DNA of 64,000 nt from CAYVQZ01 sp964453435. GTDB lineage: Bacteria > Abyssobacteria > SURF-5. The stretch is taken from NCBI GenBank assembly GCA_964453435.1, contig CAYVQZ010000004.1:1-64000 (forward strand), written 5' to 3'. Position 1 is the first letter of the stretch. Each line of letters begins with the position of its first letter. The position numbers and the translations under genes were made by a program. Positions 23,600 to 31,683 of this stretch are shown here, piece after piece. Under the pieces are notes generated by a model. It saw only the letters and a list, made by a program, of their open reading frames with translations, was not told where the DNA came from and did no database searches.

Positions 23600-25786
23600 T
23601 CAGATGGAAAGGTCTCCCGGATAGATGTGCAGGATATCTTCGGTAATCCTTTCGTCTTCGGTTGGATCGAAGTATTTCGTCGGGACCGTCCCTCTTCGGA
23701 ACGCCTGTTTAATGCGCCGCACGCTCATTGCCTGAGGCGCCAGGAGGCCGGTGTTTGCTTCCACTTCGACGAACTCGACGTTGGCCGGCACACTGAATTC
23801 GCGGATTGGCTGACCGGCGAGCGCGTCTTTCATGAATTTTGTCCAGATGGGGGCCGCGACTCGACCGCCGGTTTGTTTTTTGCCGAGTGAGCGCATGTCA
23901 TCGTAGCCGACCCATACGCCCGCTGTCAGTTCGGGGGTGTATCCGATGAACCATGCGTCGGTACAGTCGTTCGTAGTGCCGGTCTTCCCGGCTGCGGGCC
24001 GTTCGAGTTCTTGCGCCCGGCGGCCGGTTCCCCGTTCGATCACGCCTTGAAGCAGCGTCGTCATGATATATGCCGTTTCTTCGGACAACGCAATCTTTTC
24101 TTTCACCTGTTTTTCCTCGATGGTTTCTCCGTCGGGTCCCACGATTTTGAGGATGGGTGTCGGCTCGCGATATATGCCATTGCTCGCAAATGTTGCAAAC
24201 GCTGCCGTGATCTCGAGGGGCGTTACGCCGGTCGAGCCGAGAGCAAGCGTGAGGTTTGGCTGGAGGTAGCTTTCTATTCCCATTCGGTGAGCCAGCCTGA
24301 TGACGGGTGTCACTCCCAACTCATTGAGCAATTTGATGGATACGATATTCCGGGAATGTTCCAATGCCTCTCGCAGCGTTGTAGGCCCGTAGAAGCGTTC
24401 CTCGTAGTTCTTGGGCTCCCAGACCTTATCGCGAAAATGAAACACGATGGGACCGTCCACTATCCTGTCCGAGGCAGTCATGCCCCCCTCTAATGCCGCG
24501 GACCAGATGAAAGGCTTGAATCCGGAGCCGGGCTGCCGCTTCGCCTGAACGGCGCGATTAAATTCGCTTTTTTTGAAATCGCGCCCGCCCACCAGCGCTC
24601 GGATTTCGCCGGTGGCCGGGTCGATTGCGACGAGCGCGGCCTGCACGACATCGGTTGTCAGATTGGCTGAGATTTGGGATTCGCGGTCGGGCGCGAGACC
24701 ATGGGGAATGCCTTCCTCATCGGCGAGGTCATCGCGAGGGCGCTCCGGTTCGTATTCTCTCAGGGCTTCCTCAATCGCCGATTCCGCCGCCGCCTGCATT
24801 TCAAGATTCAGCGTAGTATGGATTCGCAGGCCGCCTTTGTACAGCAAGTCATAGCCGTACCTGTCGATGACAAGCTGTCTCACGTACTCCGTGAAGTAGG
24901 GCGCAAGCGCAGTGTTCTTGGATGCGGATGTTGATAGAATGATGGGTTCGAACTTCGCCGAGATGCATTGTTCTCGTGTGATGTAGGCTTCTTGGTACAT
25001 TAGTTCCAGGACGACATTTCTTCTTTGAATGGCGGCCCCGGGATTATTCTTGGGGGAGTATTTGTTTGGCGCTTTCGGCAGCGCCGCCAGCAATGCGCAC
25101 TGGGCCAGAGAGAGGTTTTCGACATGTTTCCCGAAATAGATTTGGGATGCCTCTTCGACGCCATACGCTCCGTGCCCGAGATATATCTGGTTCAGATACA
25201 GTTCGAGTATTTGTTCCTTCGTATATTTGCGCTCTATCTGAAGCGCGAGGATAGTCTCCCGGAGCTTGCGGGAGAAGTCCCTGCGCCGCGTGAGAAACAG
25301 ATTGCGCGCCAATTGCTGAGTAATCGTGCTGCCCCCTTGCACAACCTGTCCCGCCCTCATGTTTCTGTATGCCGCCCGGAGTATTCCGGCGGGATTAAAC
25401 CCGAAATGCCAGTGGAAATACTGGTCCTCTACGGCAATGATGGCTTGTTGAAGTTGGGGTGGAATGCGGGAAAGGGACGTCCTCTTTCGCTTCTCGATGC
25501 CGAATTCGGTGACGACTTGGCCGTCAGCCGAAAGCACTACGGACGAGAGCATGGGCTTGAAGCTTTCCAGATTCGCAATTTGCGGCAGGTCGCGGCTTAG
25601 TCCGAGGGCGGTCCCGCATGCTGCTCCGAAGATGCCGCCCAAAAGAATCAATGTCAGGAGACGCCTCCCGCCGGACAGAATGGAGCTCTTGGACGTGGCG
25701 CTCGGCTTTTTGGCATCCTGCGGGACTTTTCGCGTATCTTTTGCCGGTTTCTGATTCCCTGCGGCGGGGCGTTCTGCCTTTTTCAT
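23600..25786 (-). CDS. Class A penicillin-binding protein 1A
   Basis: 728 residues from the ATG at 25786. A Lys/Pro-rich cytoplasmic tail precedes one membrane helix (about 42-62). The GT51 transglycosylase domain has catalytic Glu120 (EDQYFHWH) and QGGSTITQQLARN. The transpeptidase domain has SGFK (Ser421), SRN (478-480) and KTG (601-603). Two-domain architecture and length fit the PBP1A family, which polymerises and cross-links peptidoglycan in the periplasm. Gene alone on its strand with no visible operon partner. Confidence 0.95.
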   Translation of the reverse strand: MKKAERPAAGNQKPAKDTRKVPQDAKKPSATSKSSILSGGRRLLTLILLGGIFGAACGTALGLSRDLPQIANLESFKPMLSSVVLSADGQVVTEFGIEKRKRTSLSRIPPQLQQAIIAVEDQYFHWHFGFNPAGILRAAYRNMRAGQVVQGGSTITQQLARNLFLTRRRDFSRKLRETILALQIERKYTKEQILELYLNQIYLGHGAYGVEEASQIYFGKHVENLSLAQCALLAALPKAPNKYSPKNNPGAAIQRRNVVLELMYQEAYITREQCISAKFEPIILSTSASKNTALAPYFTEYVRQLVIDRYGYDLLYKGGLRIHTTLNLEMQAAAESAIEEALREYEPERPRDDLADEEGIPHGLAPDRESQISANLTTDVVQAALVAIDPATGEIRALVGGRDFKKSEFNRAVQAKRQPGSGFKPFIWSAALEGGMTASDRIVDGPIVFHFRDKVWEPKNYEERFYGPTTLREALEHSRNIVSIKLLNELGVTPVIRLAHRMGIESYLQPNLTLALGSTGVTPLEITAAFATFASNGIYREPTPILKIVGPDGETIEEKQVKEKIALSEETAYIMTTLLQGVIERGTGRRAQELERPAAGKTGTTNDCTDAWFIGYTPELTAGVWVGYDDMRSLGKKQTGGRVAAPIWTKFMKDALAGQPIREFSVPANVEFVEVEANTGLLAPQAMSVRRIKQAFRRGTVPTKYFDPTEDERITEDILHIYPGDLSI

Positions 25787-25938
25787 ACTGCCACCAATAT
25801 TAGCATATTCGATTATTATTGTCACCCATTACGGTTCGCGCGTGAACGCAAAGGCACGGAGTGAAAGCCTGGAAGCTTAACACCCTGATAATTCATTATT
25901 TGTAGAAGCCAGTCTTGCAGGGCGAGGCAATCTTTTTC

Positions 25939-25968
25939 TTGACTTTTGGCTGACAGCCAATTTATAAT
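25939..25968 (+). promoter_or_regulatory. Strong sigma70-type promoter upstream of rny
   Basis: TTGACT (25939-25944), 18-nt spacer, TATAAT (25963-25968). The predicted start near 25975 is about 190 nt before rny. Confidence 0.85.
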
Positions 25969-25975
25969 GAAGTAG

Positions 25976-26125
25976 CAAATACTTAACGCTTTTTAAGTTA
26001 TCGAAACCGAAAAGTTATGGTCGGTCAACCTCTTGCAGCATCATGGATTAGAGCGAGTGGACAAAATCGTCCACGAAGCGAAGCGGAAGTGCTTGGACCG
26101 AAACGGTTCGGGCGCTTCTTTTATA
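25976..26125 (+). ncRNA. Candidate small structured RNA or long leader upstream of rny
   Basis: Between the strong promoter and rny, three hairpins can be drawn: ACTTAA/TTAAGT (25981-25998), GTGGAC/GTCCAC (26057-26074) and a 12-bp imperfect hairpin at 26086-26118 followed by TTCTTTTAT that resembles an intrinsic terminator. The size (~150 nt) and position before rny would suit a 6S-like RNA, which in some lineages lies near rny, but I cannot fold a convincing 6S central bubble. No ORF with an RBS is seen. Confidence 0.35.
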
Positions 26126-26167
26126 TATCTTTACTATGGGGGGTGAGGGAAAATAGAAATAGCAGAT

Positions 26168-27748
26168 TTGACTCAATATTTTGCTGGCGACCCCCGCATG
26201 GCATTGGGAGCAGGACTTGCCTTGGGGGCGTTAATCGTTGCATTGGGTTTTGGAGCATGGTTCTTACTGGGAGCTCGCCGGCTGAGTTCGGCGCGGAAGG
26301 CCGCAGAAAAAACAGTCGCAAGCGCGCAGAAGGAGGCGAATGCAATTATTAAGGAGGCGCTCCTTGAGATCAAGGACGAGCGCCTCAAGATGCGAACACA
26401 ATTCGAAAAAGAAACATGGGACCGCAAGCAAGAGGTTTTGGAGCTTGAAAAGCGTCTGATTCAGCGGGAGGAAAACCTTGACAAGAAGGTTGAACTGCTG
26501 GAGAAGAAGGAAAACAACCTGGTAAACAGGGAAAAGGAGCTCGCCGGGCGTGACAAGCAGGTGAATCGCATGCGCGATGAGCTTCAGGGGTTGATTAACC
26601 AACAACAAGAGAAACTGCAGAGTCTTTCCGGCCTGACCGCCGCCGACGCCAAGAAAATCCTTCTATCGCAAATCGAGGAGGAATGCAGGCATGAGGCGGC
26701 ACTGCGCTGTAAACGAACCGAAGACGAGATTCGCGAATCGTCGGAGAAAAAAGCCAAAGAAATAATCTGTACCGCCATTCAGCGGTGCGCTGCGGATTAT
26801 GTCGCCGAGTCGACGGTCTCGGTGGTGTCCCTTCCGAACGACGAAATGAAGGGACGGATAATTGGAAGAGAGGGTCGGAACATCCGGGCTCTGGAAAATG
26901 CGACCGGAATCGACATCATTGTTGACGACACTCCCGAAGCCGTTATTCTTTCGGGATTTGACCCGATACGAAGGGAAATAGCCCGAATCTCGCTCGAACG
27001 GTTGATAACGGATGGCCGCATCCATCCCGCCAGAATCGAGGAAGTGGTTGCAAAGGTTCAGGAGGAGATGGAGACGACAATCCGTGAGGAAGGCGAGAAC
27101 GCCGCGCTCGAAGCGGGAGTGCACGGGTTGCACCCGGAAGAGGTTCGGCTGATGGGTCGTTTGAAGTACAGGACGAGTTACGGTCAGAACGTTCTCCACC
27201 ATTCGAAGGAGGTGGCCTTCATCTGCGGAATAATGGCTGCCGAGCTGGGATTGAACGTGCAACAGGCCAAACGCGCCGGATTCCTCCACGATATCGGCAA
27301 AGCCGTGGATTACGAAGTAGAAGGCACGCACGCGCGCATCGGAGCGCAATTGGTGAAAAAGTTCAGCGAAAGCGACATCATTATAAACGCCATTGAGGCT
27401 CATCACAATGATGTCCCCACAAAATCGCTCATTGCAGTTCTTACCCAGGCGGGTGACGCCCTCTCGGCTGCACGGCCCGGCGCGCGACGTGAGACGCTCG
27501 AAACCTATGTCAAGAGGCTGGAGAAACTGGAGCACATAGCGGACAGTTTTGTGGGGGTCGAGAAAACCTATGCGATCCAGGCGGGTCGCGAGATTCGCGT
27601 GATAATAGAACCCGAGAAACTGAGTGACGCCGAGATGTCCCAACTCGCTCGCGACATCACCAAGAAGATCGAGCAGGAGCTCGAATATCCCGGTCAAATC
27701 AAGATAATATGCATCCGCGAGACCCGAGCGGTCGAATATGCGAAATAA
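26168..27748 (+). CDS. rny: Ribonuclease Y
   Basis: 526 residues. One N-terminal membrane helix (about 11-35), a long charged coiled coil (40-195), a KH domain with GRIIGREG (229-236) and an HD domain with HHSKEVA and the HD pair His374-Asp375 (FLHDIGKA). It is the main endoribonuclease starting mRNA decay in bacteria that lack RNase E. The start is odd: the frame has TTG at 26168 without a close SD. GGGGTGAGGG sits at a normal distance only from in-frame ATA codons at about 26153-26158, so initiation may be non-standard. Terminator at 27761. Confidence 0.96.
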   Translation: MTQYFAGDPRMALGAGLALGALIVALGFGAWFLLGARRLSSARKAAEKTVASAQKEANAIIKEALLEIKDERLKMRTQFEKETWDRKQEVLELEKRLIQREENLDKKVELLEKKENNLVNREKELAGRDKQVNRMRDELQGLINQQQEKLQSLSGLTAADAKKILLSQIEEECRHEAALRCKRTEDEIRESSEKKAKEIICTAIQRCAADYVAESTVSVVSLPNDEMKGRIIGREGRNIRALENATGIDIIVDDTPEAVILSGFDPIRREIARISLERLITDGRIHPARIEEVVAKVQEEMETTIREEGENAALEAGVHGLHPEEVRLMGRLKYRTSYGQNVLHHSKEVAFICGIMAAELGLNVQQAKRAGFLHDIGKAVDYEVEGTHARIGAQLVKKFSESDIIINAIEAHHNDVPTKSLIAVLTQAGDALSAARPGARRETLETYVKRLEKLEHIADSFVGVEKTYAIQAGREIRVIIEPEKLSDAEMSQLARDITKKIEQELEYPGQIKIICIRETRAVEYAK

Positions 27749-27760
27749 CGCTTGATACAA

Positions 27761-27794
27761 AAGCCCCTCCCCGCAAAGGGGGAGGGGCTTTTTT
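27761..27794 (+). terminator. Intrinsic terminator after rny
   Basis: Perfect 12-bp stem AAGCCCCTCCCC/GGGGAGGGGCTT, 6-nt loop, then six T. It separates rny from ymdB, so ymdB needs read-through or its own promoter. Confidence 0.95.
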
Positions 27795-27817
27795 GTCGGT
27801 GCAGAAAGGATGGCCGC

Positions 27818-28603
27818 GTGCGAATTCTCTTTATCGGCGATGTCGTGGGGAAACCGGGACGTTGCATCCTGCGAGACCATCTTCCCTCTGTGAAGGACCG
27901 ATACAACCCGGACGTAACCATTGCCAATGGCGAAAATCTTGCGGGCGGGTTGGGAGCAACGCCGCAGTTAATTCGAGAAATCACCGGGTACGGCGTCCAA
28001 ATCGTGACGATGGGGAATCATACGTGGAGACGAGCCGACCTGCTGAAAGGGATTGATTCTCTCGACAATGTGGTGCGGCCCGCCAATTATCCGCCCGCGA
28101 ACCCGGGGATGACAAGCATACTCTTCGAACTTCCAGACAGGAGTCGCGTCGCGGTTTTCAACCTTGTCGGAAGAATCTTCATGGGCCCGAACGATTGCCC
28201 CTTTCGAGCGGGTTCCGAGCTGGCCCAACGACTTCGGGCGAAGACCCCTGTCATCGTGGTCGACATGCATGCCGAAGCAACCTCCGAGAAGGTGGCGATG
28301 GGATGGTATCTCGACGGCCAGGTCTCGGCCGTGCTCGGCACCCATACGCACGTGCAGACCGCGGATGAACGCATCTTGCCGCAGGGAACGGCGTACATTA
28401 CGGATGTGGGCATGACCGGCCCTCATGACAGCATAATCGGGGTGAAGCAGGAGCAGGTGCTGACTCGCTTCGCGACCGGCATCCCCTCCCGGTTCGAGGT
28501 GGCAGAAGGGAACCTCCAACTACGGGGTGTAGTCGTTGATGTGGACGATGCCAGCGGTCAGGCGGTCAATATCGAGCGTGTCTGCGAAAAGGTGGAACTG
28601 TGA
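27818..28603 (+). CDS. ymdB: TIGR00282-family metallophosphoesterase (YmdB)
   Basis: 261 residues from the GTG at 27818 (AAAGGA 8 nt upstream; VRILFIGDVVGKPGR is the usual start). Metal-binding motifs in order: GDVVG, NGEN, GNHTW, DMHAEATSEK and GTHTHVQTAD. Family members hydrolyse cyclic nucleotides such as 2',3'-cAMP and are often encoded after rny, as here. Full length. Confidence 0.93.
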   Translation: MRILFIGDVVGKPGRCILRDHLPSVKDRYNPDVTIANGENLAGGLGATPQLIREITGYGVQIVTMGNHTWRRADLLKGIDSLDNVVRPANYPPANPGMTSILFELPDRSRVAVFNLVGRIFMGPNDCPFRAGSELAQRLRAKTPVIVVDMHAEATSEKVAMGWYLDGQVSAVLGTHTHVQTADERILPQGTAYITDVGMTGPHDSIIGVKQEQVLTRFATGIPSRFEVAEGNLQLRGVVVDVDDASGQAVNIERVCEKVEL

Positions 28604-29161
28604 GCCTGTCTCACGATTGCCCAGCAAAGGGGTTATGGGGGGACACGATGCCGCATGGTGTCCCCCCATAACCCATATCAGCAACCGTGGGATATGGTTA
28701 CAATGAATCTGTCTTACGGTTTGTCATGCGGCTTGTCCGCTTTAAAAAGTCCTTTCCGCCAGCATTGCGCCGATAGGTGCGAATGAATTCGCACCTGCGA
28801 AGAGATTTTATGGACCTTGTTGGAAGCGCGGATTTATCCCCACATATTTTCGAACGCGTTCAGAGTTGGTGGATATGATGTTTCGTGTCCGTAAATCCGG
28901 GGCGGCGCATACGCCCCCCTTCGTTTCGCATCTTATTGTCATTGTTGAAATTAGGAGCAAAGATGCGGCATGAAATTCACAACCAAACGTCGTCGTTTTC
29001 ACCGATATCGGCACAGACCTTTGGGAACGAGTGAAAGCGCTAATTGACTCCTCCGCCCGTCGTGGTAAAAGATGTATGTCATCCCCGAGTAAGAGAGAGG
29101 AGGCCGGGAATCCCCGCGAGAAACTGTTTTTCTGCTCTTCGGTCCCGGAAGGAGGAAATGT
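28604..29161. other. 558-bp intergenic region with two palindromes
   Basis: At 28630-28674 a 17-bp perfect inverted repeat (GGGTTATGGGGGGACAC) has inner ATGC/GCAT pairing and lies 27 nt after ymdB. At 28775-28796 a 10-bp one (AGGTGCGAAT) has a 2-nt loop. A weak promoter-like pair (TTGACT 29044, TAAAAG 29066) precedes the transporter gene. No gene is supported. Confidence 0.6.
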
Positions 29162-30949
29162 ATGTCTGACGAAGTCTCTTCCGAAGGAAAAGACCGATTG
29201 ACTCAGGAACAGGCGGAAATCACTGAGGATGTCGTCGTTGACGCGGCGAAATCTCAATGGTCAGACCTCTGGAAGAAAGAGGACTATTGGGCTATCTGGC
29301 TCGGGTCCGTAATTCTTATCGTCGGGATGCTCATTTACTTTCCCCGAGCGCCCGAGCAAATGAATGAAAAGATCGCCGAGGCAAATTCCACGTTGGAAGC
29401 CGAGTCGGCACGGGCGCCATTCAAGACAATAGCCTGGTACATGGCTAATGACGCGAAGGGGACACTCAAGGCCGAGAACGACCCGCTGGCAAAAAAGATC
29501 AAGGCATTCACCGACAAGCCTCACGGGTGGGAGAACAATCCGGTCAAAGCATTCATTATGGGCCCCGAGGAAGCCGAGGGAAAGAATAAGAAAGCCCTGG
29601 AAAAATACGAGAGTGCCAAATCGAAGGAAGCGGAAAAGCTGGCTCTCGCGCGGGAAGCCCAGGCTGCGGCGGAGTCGGCAGGCTTCCAAAACCGTGAGCT
29701 GAATGCGGCGGCGACGAAAGCAATAGATGGCTGGCGCGAAGCACACCGGAAAGCATCCGATGCAAAGAAAAAAATTTCGGCCAAGCCGTACAATCAGGTT
29801 CCTTTCCTGATCGGACTCATGATTGTTCTCGCCGTATTTTTTGGCATTGGGATGAAGTTTATGGGCATTCCGTTCAGTAAGTTCGCGCCGGGATTTTTCT
29901 TCGTGTTTCTTATCGCCACGCTCGCATATCTGGCCGCGGGTCAGTCCACGATGAAGCAATACGGCATTGGGTATGCTCTCTGGGCAATTGTGATCGGACT
30001 GCTCATCAGTAATACCGTCGGCACTCCACGGTGGGCTGCGCCTGCGGTGCAAGTGGAGTACTACATAAAGACTGGTTTGGTGCTGCTCGGCGCAGAAATT
30101 CTCTTTGGAAAGATATTGTCAATCGGCATCCCCGGCATTTTTGTGGCGTGGGTAGTTACGCCCACCGTGCTTGTCAGCACCTATATATTCGGACAAAAGG
30201 TCGTCGGGATCACCTCGAAGACGCTCAACATCACGATCTCGGCGGATATGTCTGTCTGCGGGGTTTCGGCTGCCATCGCGACGGCGGCCGCTTGCAGGGC
30301 GAAAAAGGAGGAGCTGACGCTCGCCGTCGGAATGTCTATGGTTTTTACCTCGATTATGATGATCGCCATGCCGGCGTTCATCAAGGCGGTGGGAATGCCT
30401 CACGTTCTGGGCGGCGCGTGGATGGGCGGAACTATTGACGCCACGGGGGCCGTCGCGGCGGCCGGCGCATTCCTGAGCGACCGCGCCCTCTATGTCGCGG
30501 CTACGGTAAAAATGATTCAGAACGTCATGATCGGACTTATTGCGTTCTGTGTTGCGTTTTACTGGTGCGCCCGCATCGAATGCGCTCCCGGACAAAAAGT
30601 GGGAATGATCGAGATATGGCATCGGTTCCCGAAATTCGTAATCGGGTTCATTGTGGCGTCGATTGTGTTCTCGTTAATTTACCAGTCATTGGGTAAAGAC
30701 GTCGGCTATGTTCTGGTCGACCACGGCGTGATAAGAGGGTTCTCCAAGATTTTCCGCGATTGGTTTTTCTGCCTTGCATTCACGAGCATCGGGCTTGCCA
30801 CCAATTTCCGGCAACTCGGACACTACTTCAAGGGCGGGAAACCGCTCATTCTGTATGTATTCGGGCAGAGTTTCAACCTTATTCTGACACTCACAATGGC
30901 GTATATAATGTTTTACAAGGTATTCCCTCACATAACGGCAAATATTTAA
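29162..30949 (+). CDS. YeiH-type putative sulfate exporter with a large N-terminal extension
   Basis: 595 residues against ~340 in simple YeiH proteins; ATG with GGAGGAAA upstream. A cytoplasmic tail and one helix (43-62) are followed by a charged, Ala/Lys/Glu-rich segment (about 65-213), then ten or so helices with the family motifs LLISNTVG, GLVLLGAEILFG, SADMSVCGVSAAIA, GGAWMGGTIDATGAVAAAG and LAFTSIGLATNFRQL. The family is UPF0324; sulfate or sulfonate export is a database-type assignment, not shown. The stop is directly followed by the ATG of the next gene. Confidence 0.88.
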   Translation: MSDEVSSEGKDRLTQEQAEITEDVVVDAAKSQWSDLWKKEDYWAIWLGSVILIVGMLIYFPRAPEQMNEKIAEANSTLEAESARAPFKTIAWYMANDAKGTLKAENDPLAKKIKAFTDKPHGWENNPVKAFIMGPEEAEGKNKKALEKYESAKSKEAEKLALAREAQAAAESAGFQNRELNAAATKAIDGWREAHRKASDAKKKISAKPYNQVPFLIGLMIVLAVFFGIGMKFMGIPFSKFAPGFFFVFLIATLAYLAAGQSTMKQYGIGYALWAIVIGLLISNTVGTPRWAAPAVQVEYYIKTGLVLLGAEILFGKILSIGIPGIFVAWVVTPTVLVSTYIFGQKVVGITSKTLNITISADMSVCGVSAAIATAAACRAKKEELTLAVGMSMVFTSIMMIAMPAFIKAVGMPHVLGGAWMGGTIDATGAVAAAGAFLSDRALYVAATVKMIQNVMIGLIAFCVAFYWCARIECAPGQKVGMIEIWHRFPKFVIGFIVASIVFSLIYQSLGKDVGYVLVDHGVIRGFSKIFRDWFFCLAFTSIGLATNFRQLGHYFKGGKPLILYVFGQSFNLILTLTMAYIMFYKVFPHITANI

Positions 30950-31225
30950 ATGCTCTCGGAATGCGCTGCGGGGAACGGTAAAGAAGGGCCGCCTCACCTA
31001 TGGATTCGTTGGGCGGCATTAGCCTTCTTTTCTTTGCTCTTATGGGGTTTCATGTTCGTTGTTGCTCCGAAACTGCAGACACTTTCGCCGGTACGCTCAA
31101 TGTCGGAATACATTCGAGAGAGCGATATAAACGCGAGCGCGCTGTATTACACCGGAGTGGACGAGACCGCCGAAGCCGAGATGTATTTTTACAATGCGGA
31201 CCTGTATATGCCCCGGGGACCATAG
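30950..31225 (+). CDS. Small membrane protein paired with the YeiH-type transporter
   Basis: 91 residues; the ATG directly follows the TAA of the transporter gene, so translation is coupled. One helix (about 20-41) and a C-terminal extracytoplasmic segment (SMSEYIRESDINASALYYTGVDETAEAEMYFYN). It is a candidate accessory subunit of the transporter. Not recognised as a known family. Confidence 0.7.
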   Translation: MLSECAAGNGKEGPPHLWIRWAALAFFSLLLWGFMFVVAPKLQTLSPVRSMSEYIRESDINASALYYTGVDETAEAEMYFYNADLYMPRGP

Positions 31226-31397
31226 CCGAGCCCTTTCCTCGAGGCCTGATGTCCCCGTTCCTTTCCGGACGGCGCTTTCTTCCGCGAGAGCCAACTCGCT
31301 CCGAGCAAATCAGCCCCCCTCACTCCAGTGACGCACCCGGAGCGTTGCGCGAAACGGTCCGCCTTGCATGCATGCTCAGAAATAAGGGAGGGTTACA

Positions 31398-31628
31398 ATG
31401 CCATTCATTCAGATCAAGGTTTTTGAGGGCGCTCTGACAGAAGAGAAAAAAACAGAGATGATTTCCCGCGTGACGGAAGTTGTTGCGGAAATCGAAGCCC
31501 GTCCTCATCCCAAGGAGAAAATACAGCCGTACACGTGGTGCGTGATAGAAGAGATACCCGCCGCCAATTGGGGAATCGGCGGCGTTCCTTCCAGCCTGGA
31601 GTTGCTGAAAGCTCTCCTGGAAGGATGA
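31398..31628 (+). CDS. 4-oxalocrotonate tautomerase-family protein
   Basis: 76 residues, AAGGGAGGG upstream. After Met the sequence is PFIQIKVFEGALTEEKK, giving the catalytic N-terminal Pro of the tautomerase family. The size fits one beta-alpha-beta unit, and the mature enzyme would be an oligomer. The family acts on enols of 2-oxo acids. C-terminal half is less typical (YTWCVIEEIPAANWGIGG). It lies between the transporter pair and the ASKHA gene. Confidence 0.88.
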   Translation: MPFIQIKVFEGALTEEKKTEMISRVTEVVAEIEARPHPKEKIQPYTWCVIEEIPAANWGIGGVPSSLELLKALLEG

Positions 31629-31683
31629 GGGGGGAAAATCTCGAGGCGACGCGTACCGCCATACGCTGTCGAGTCGTAACCGC

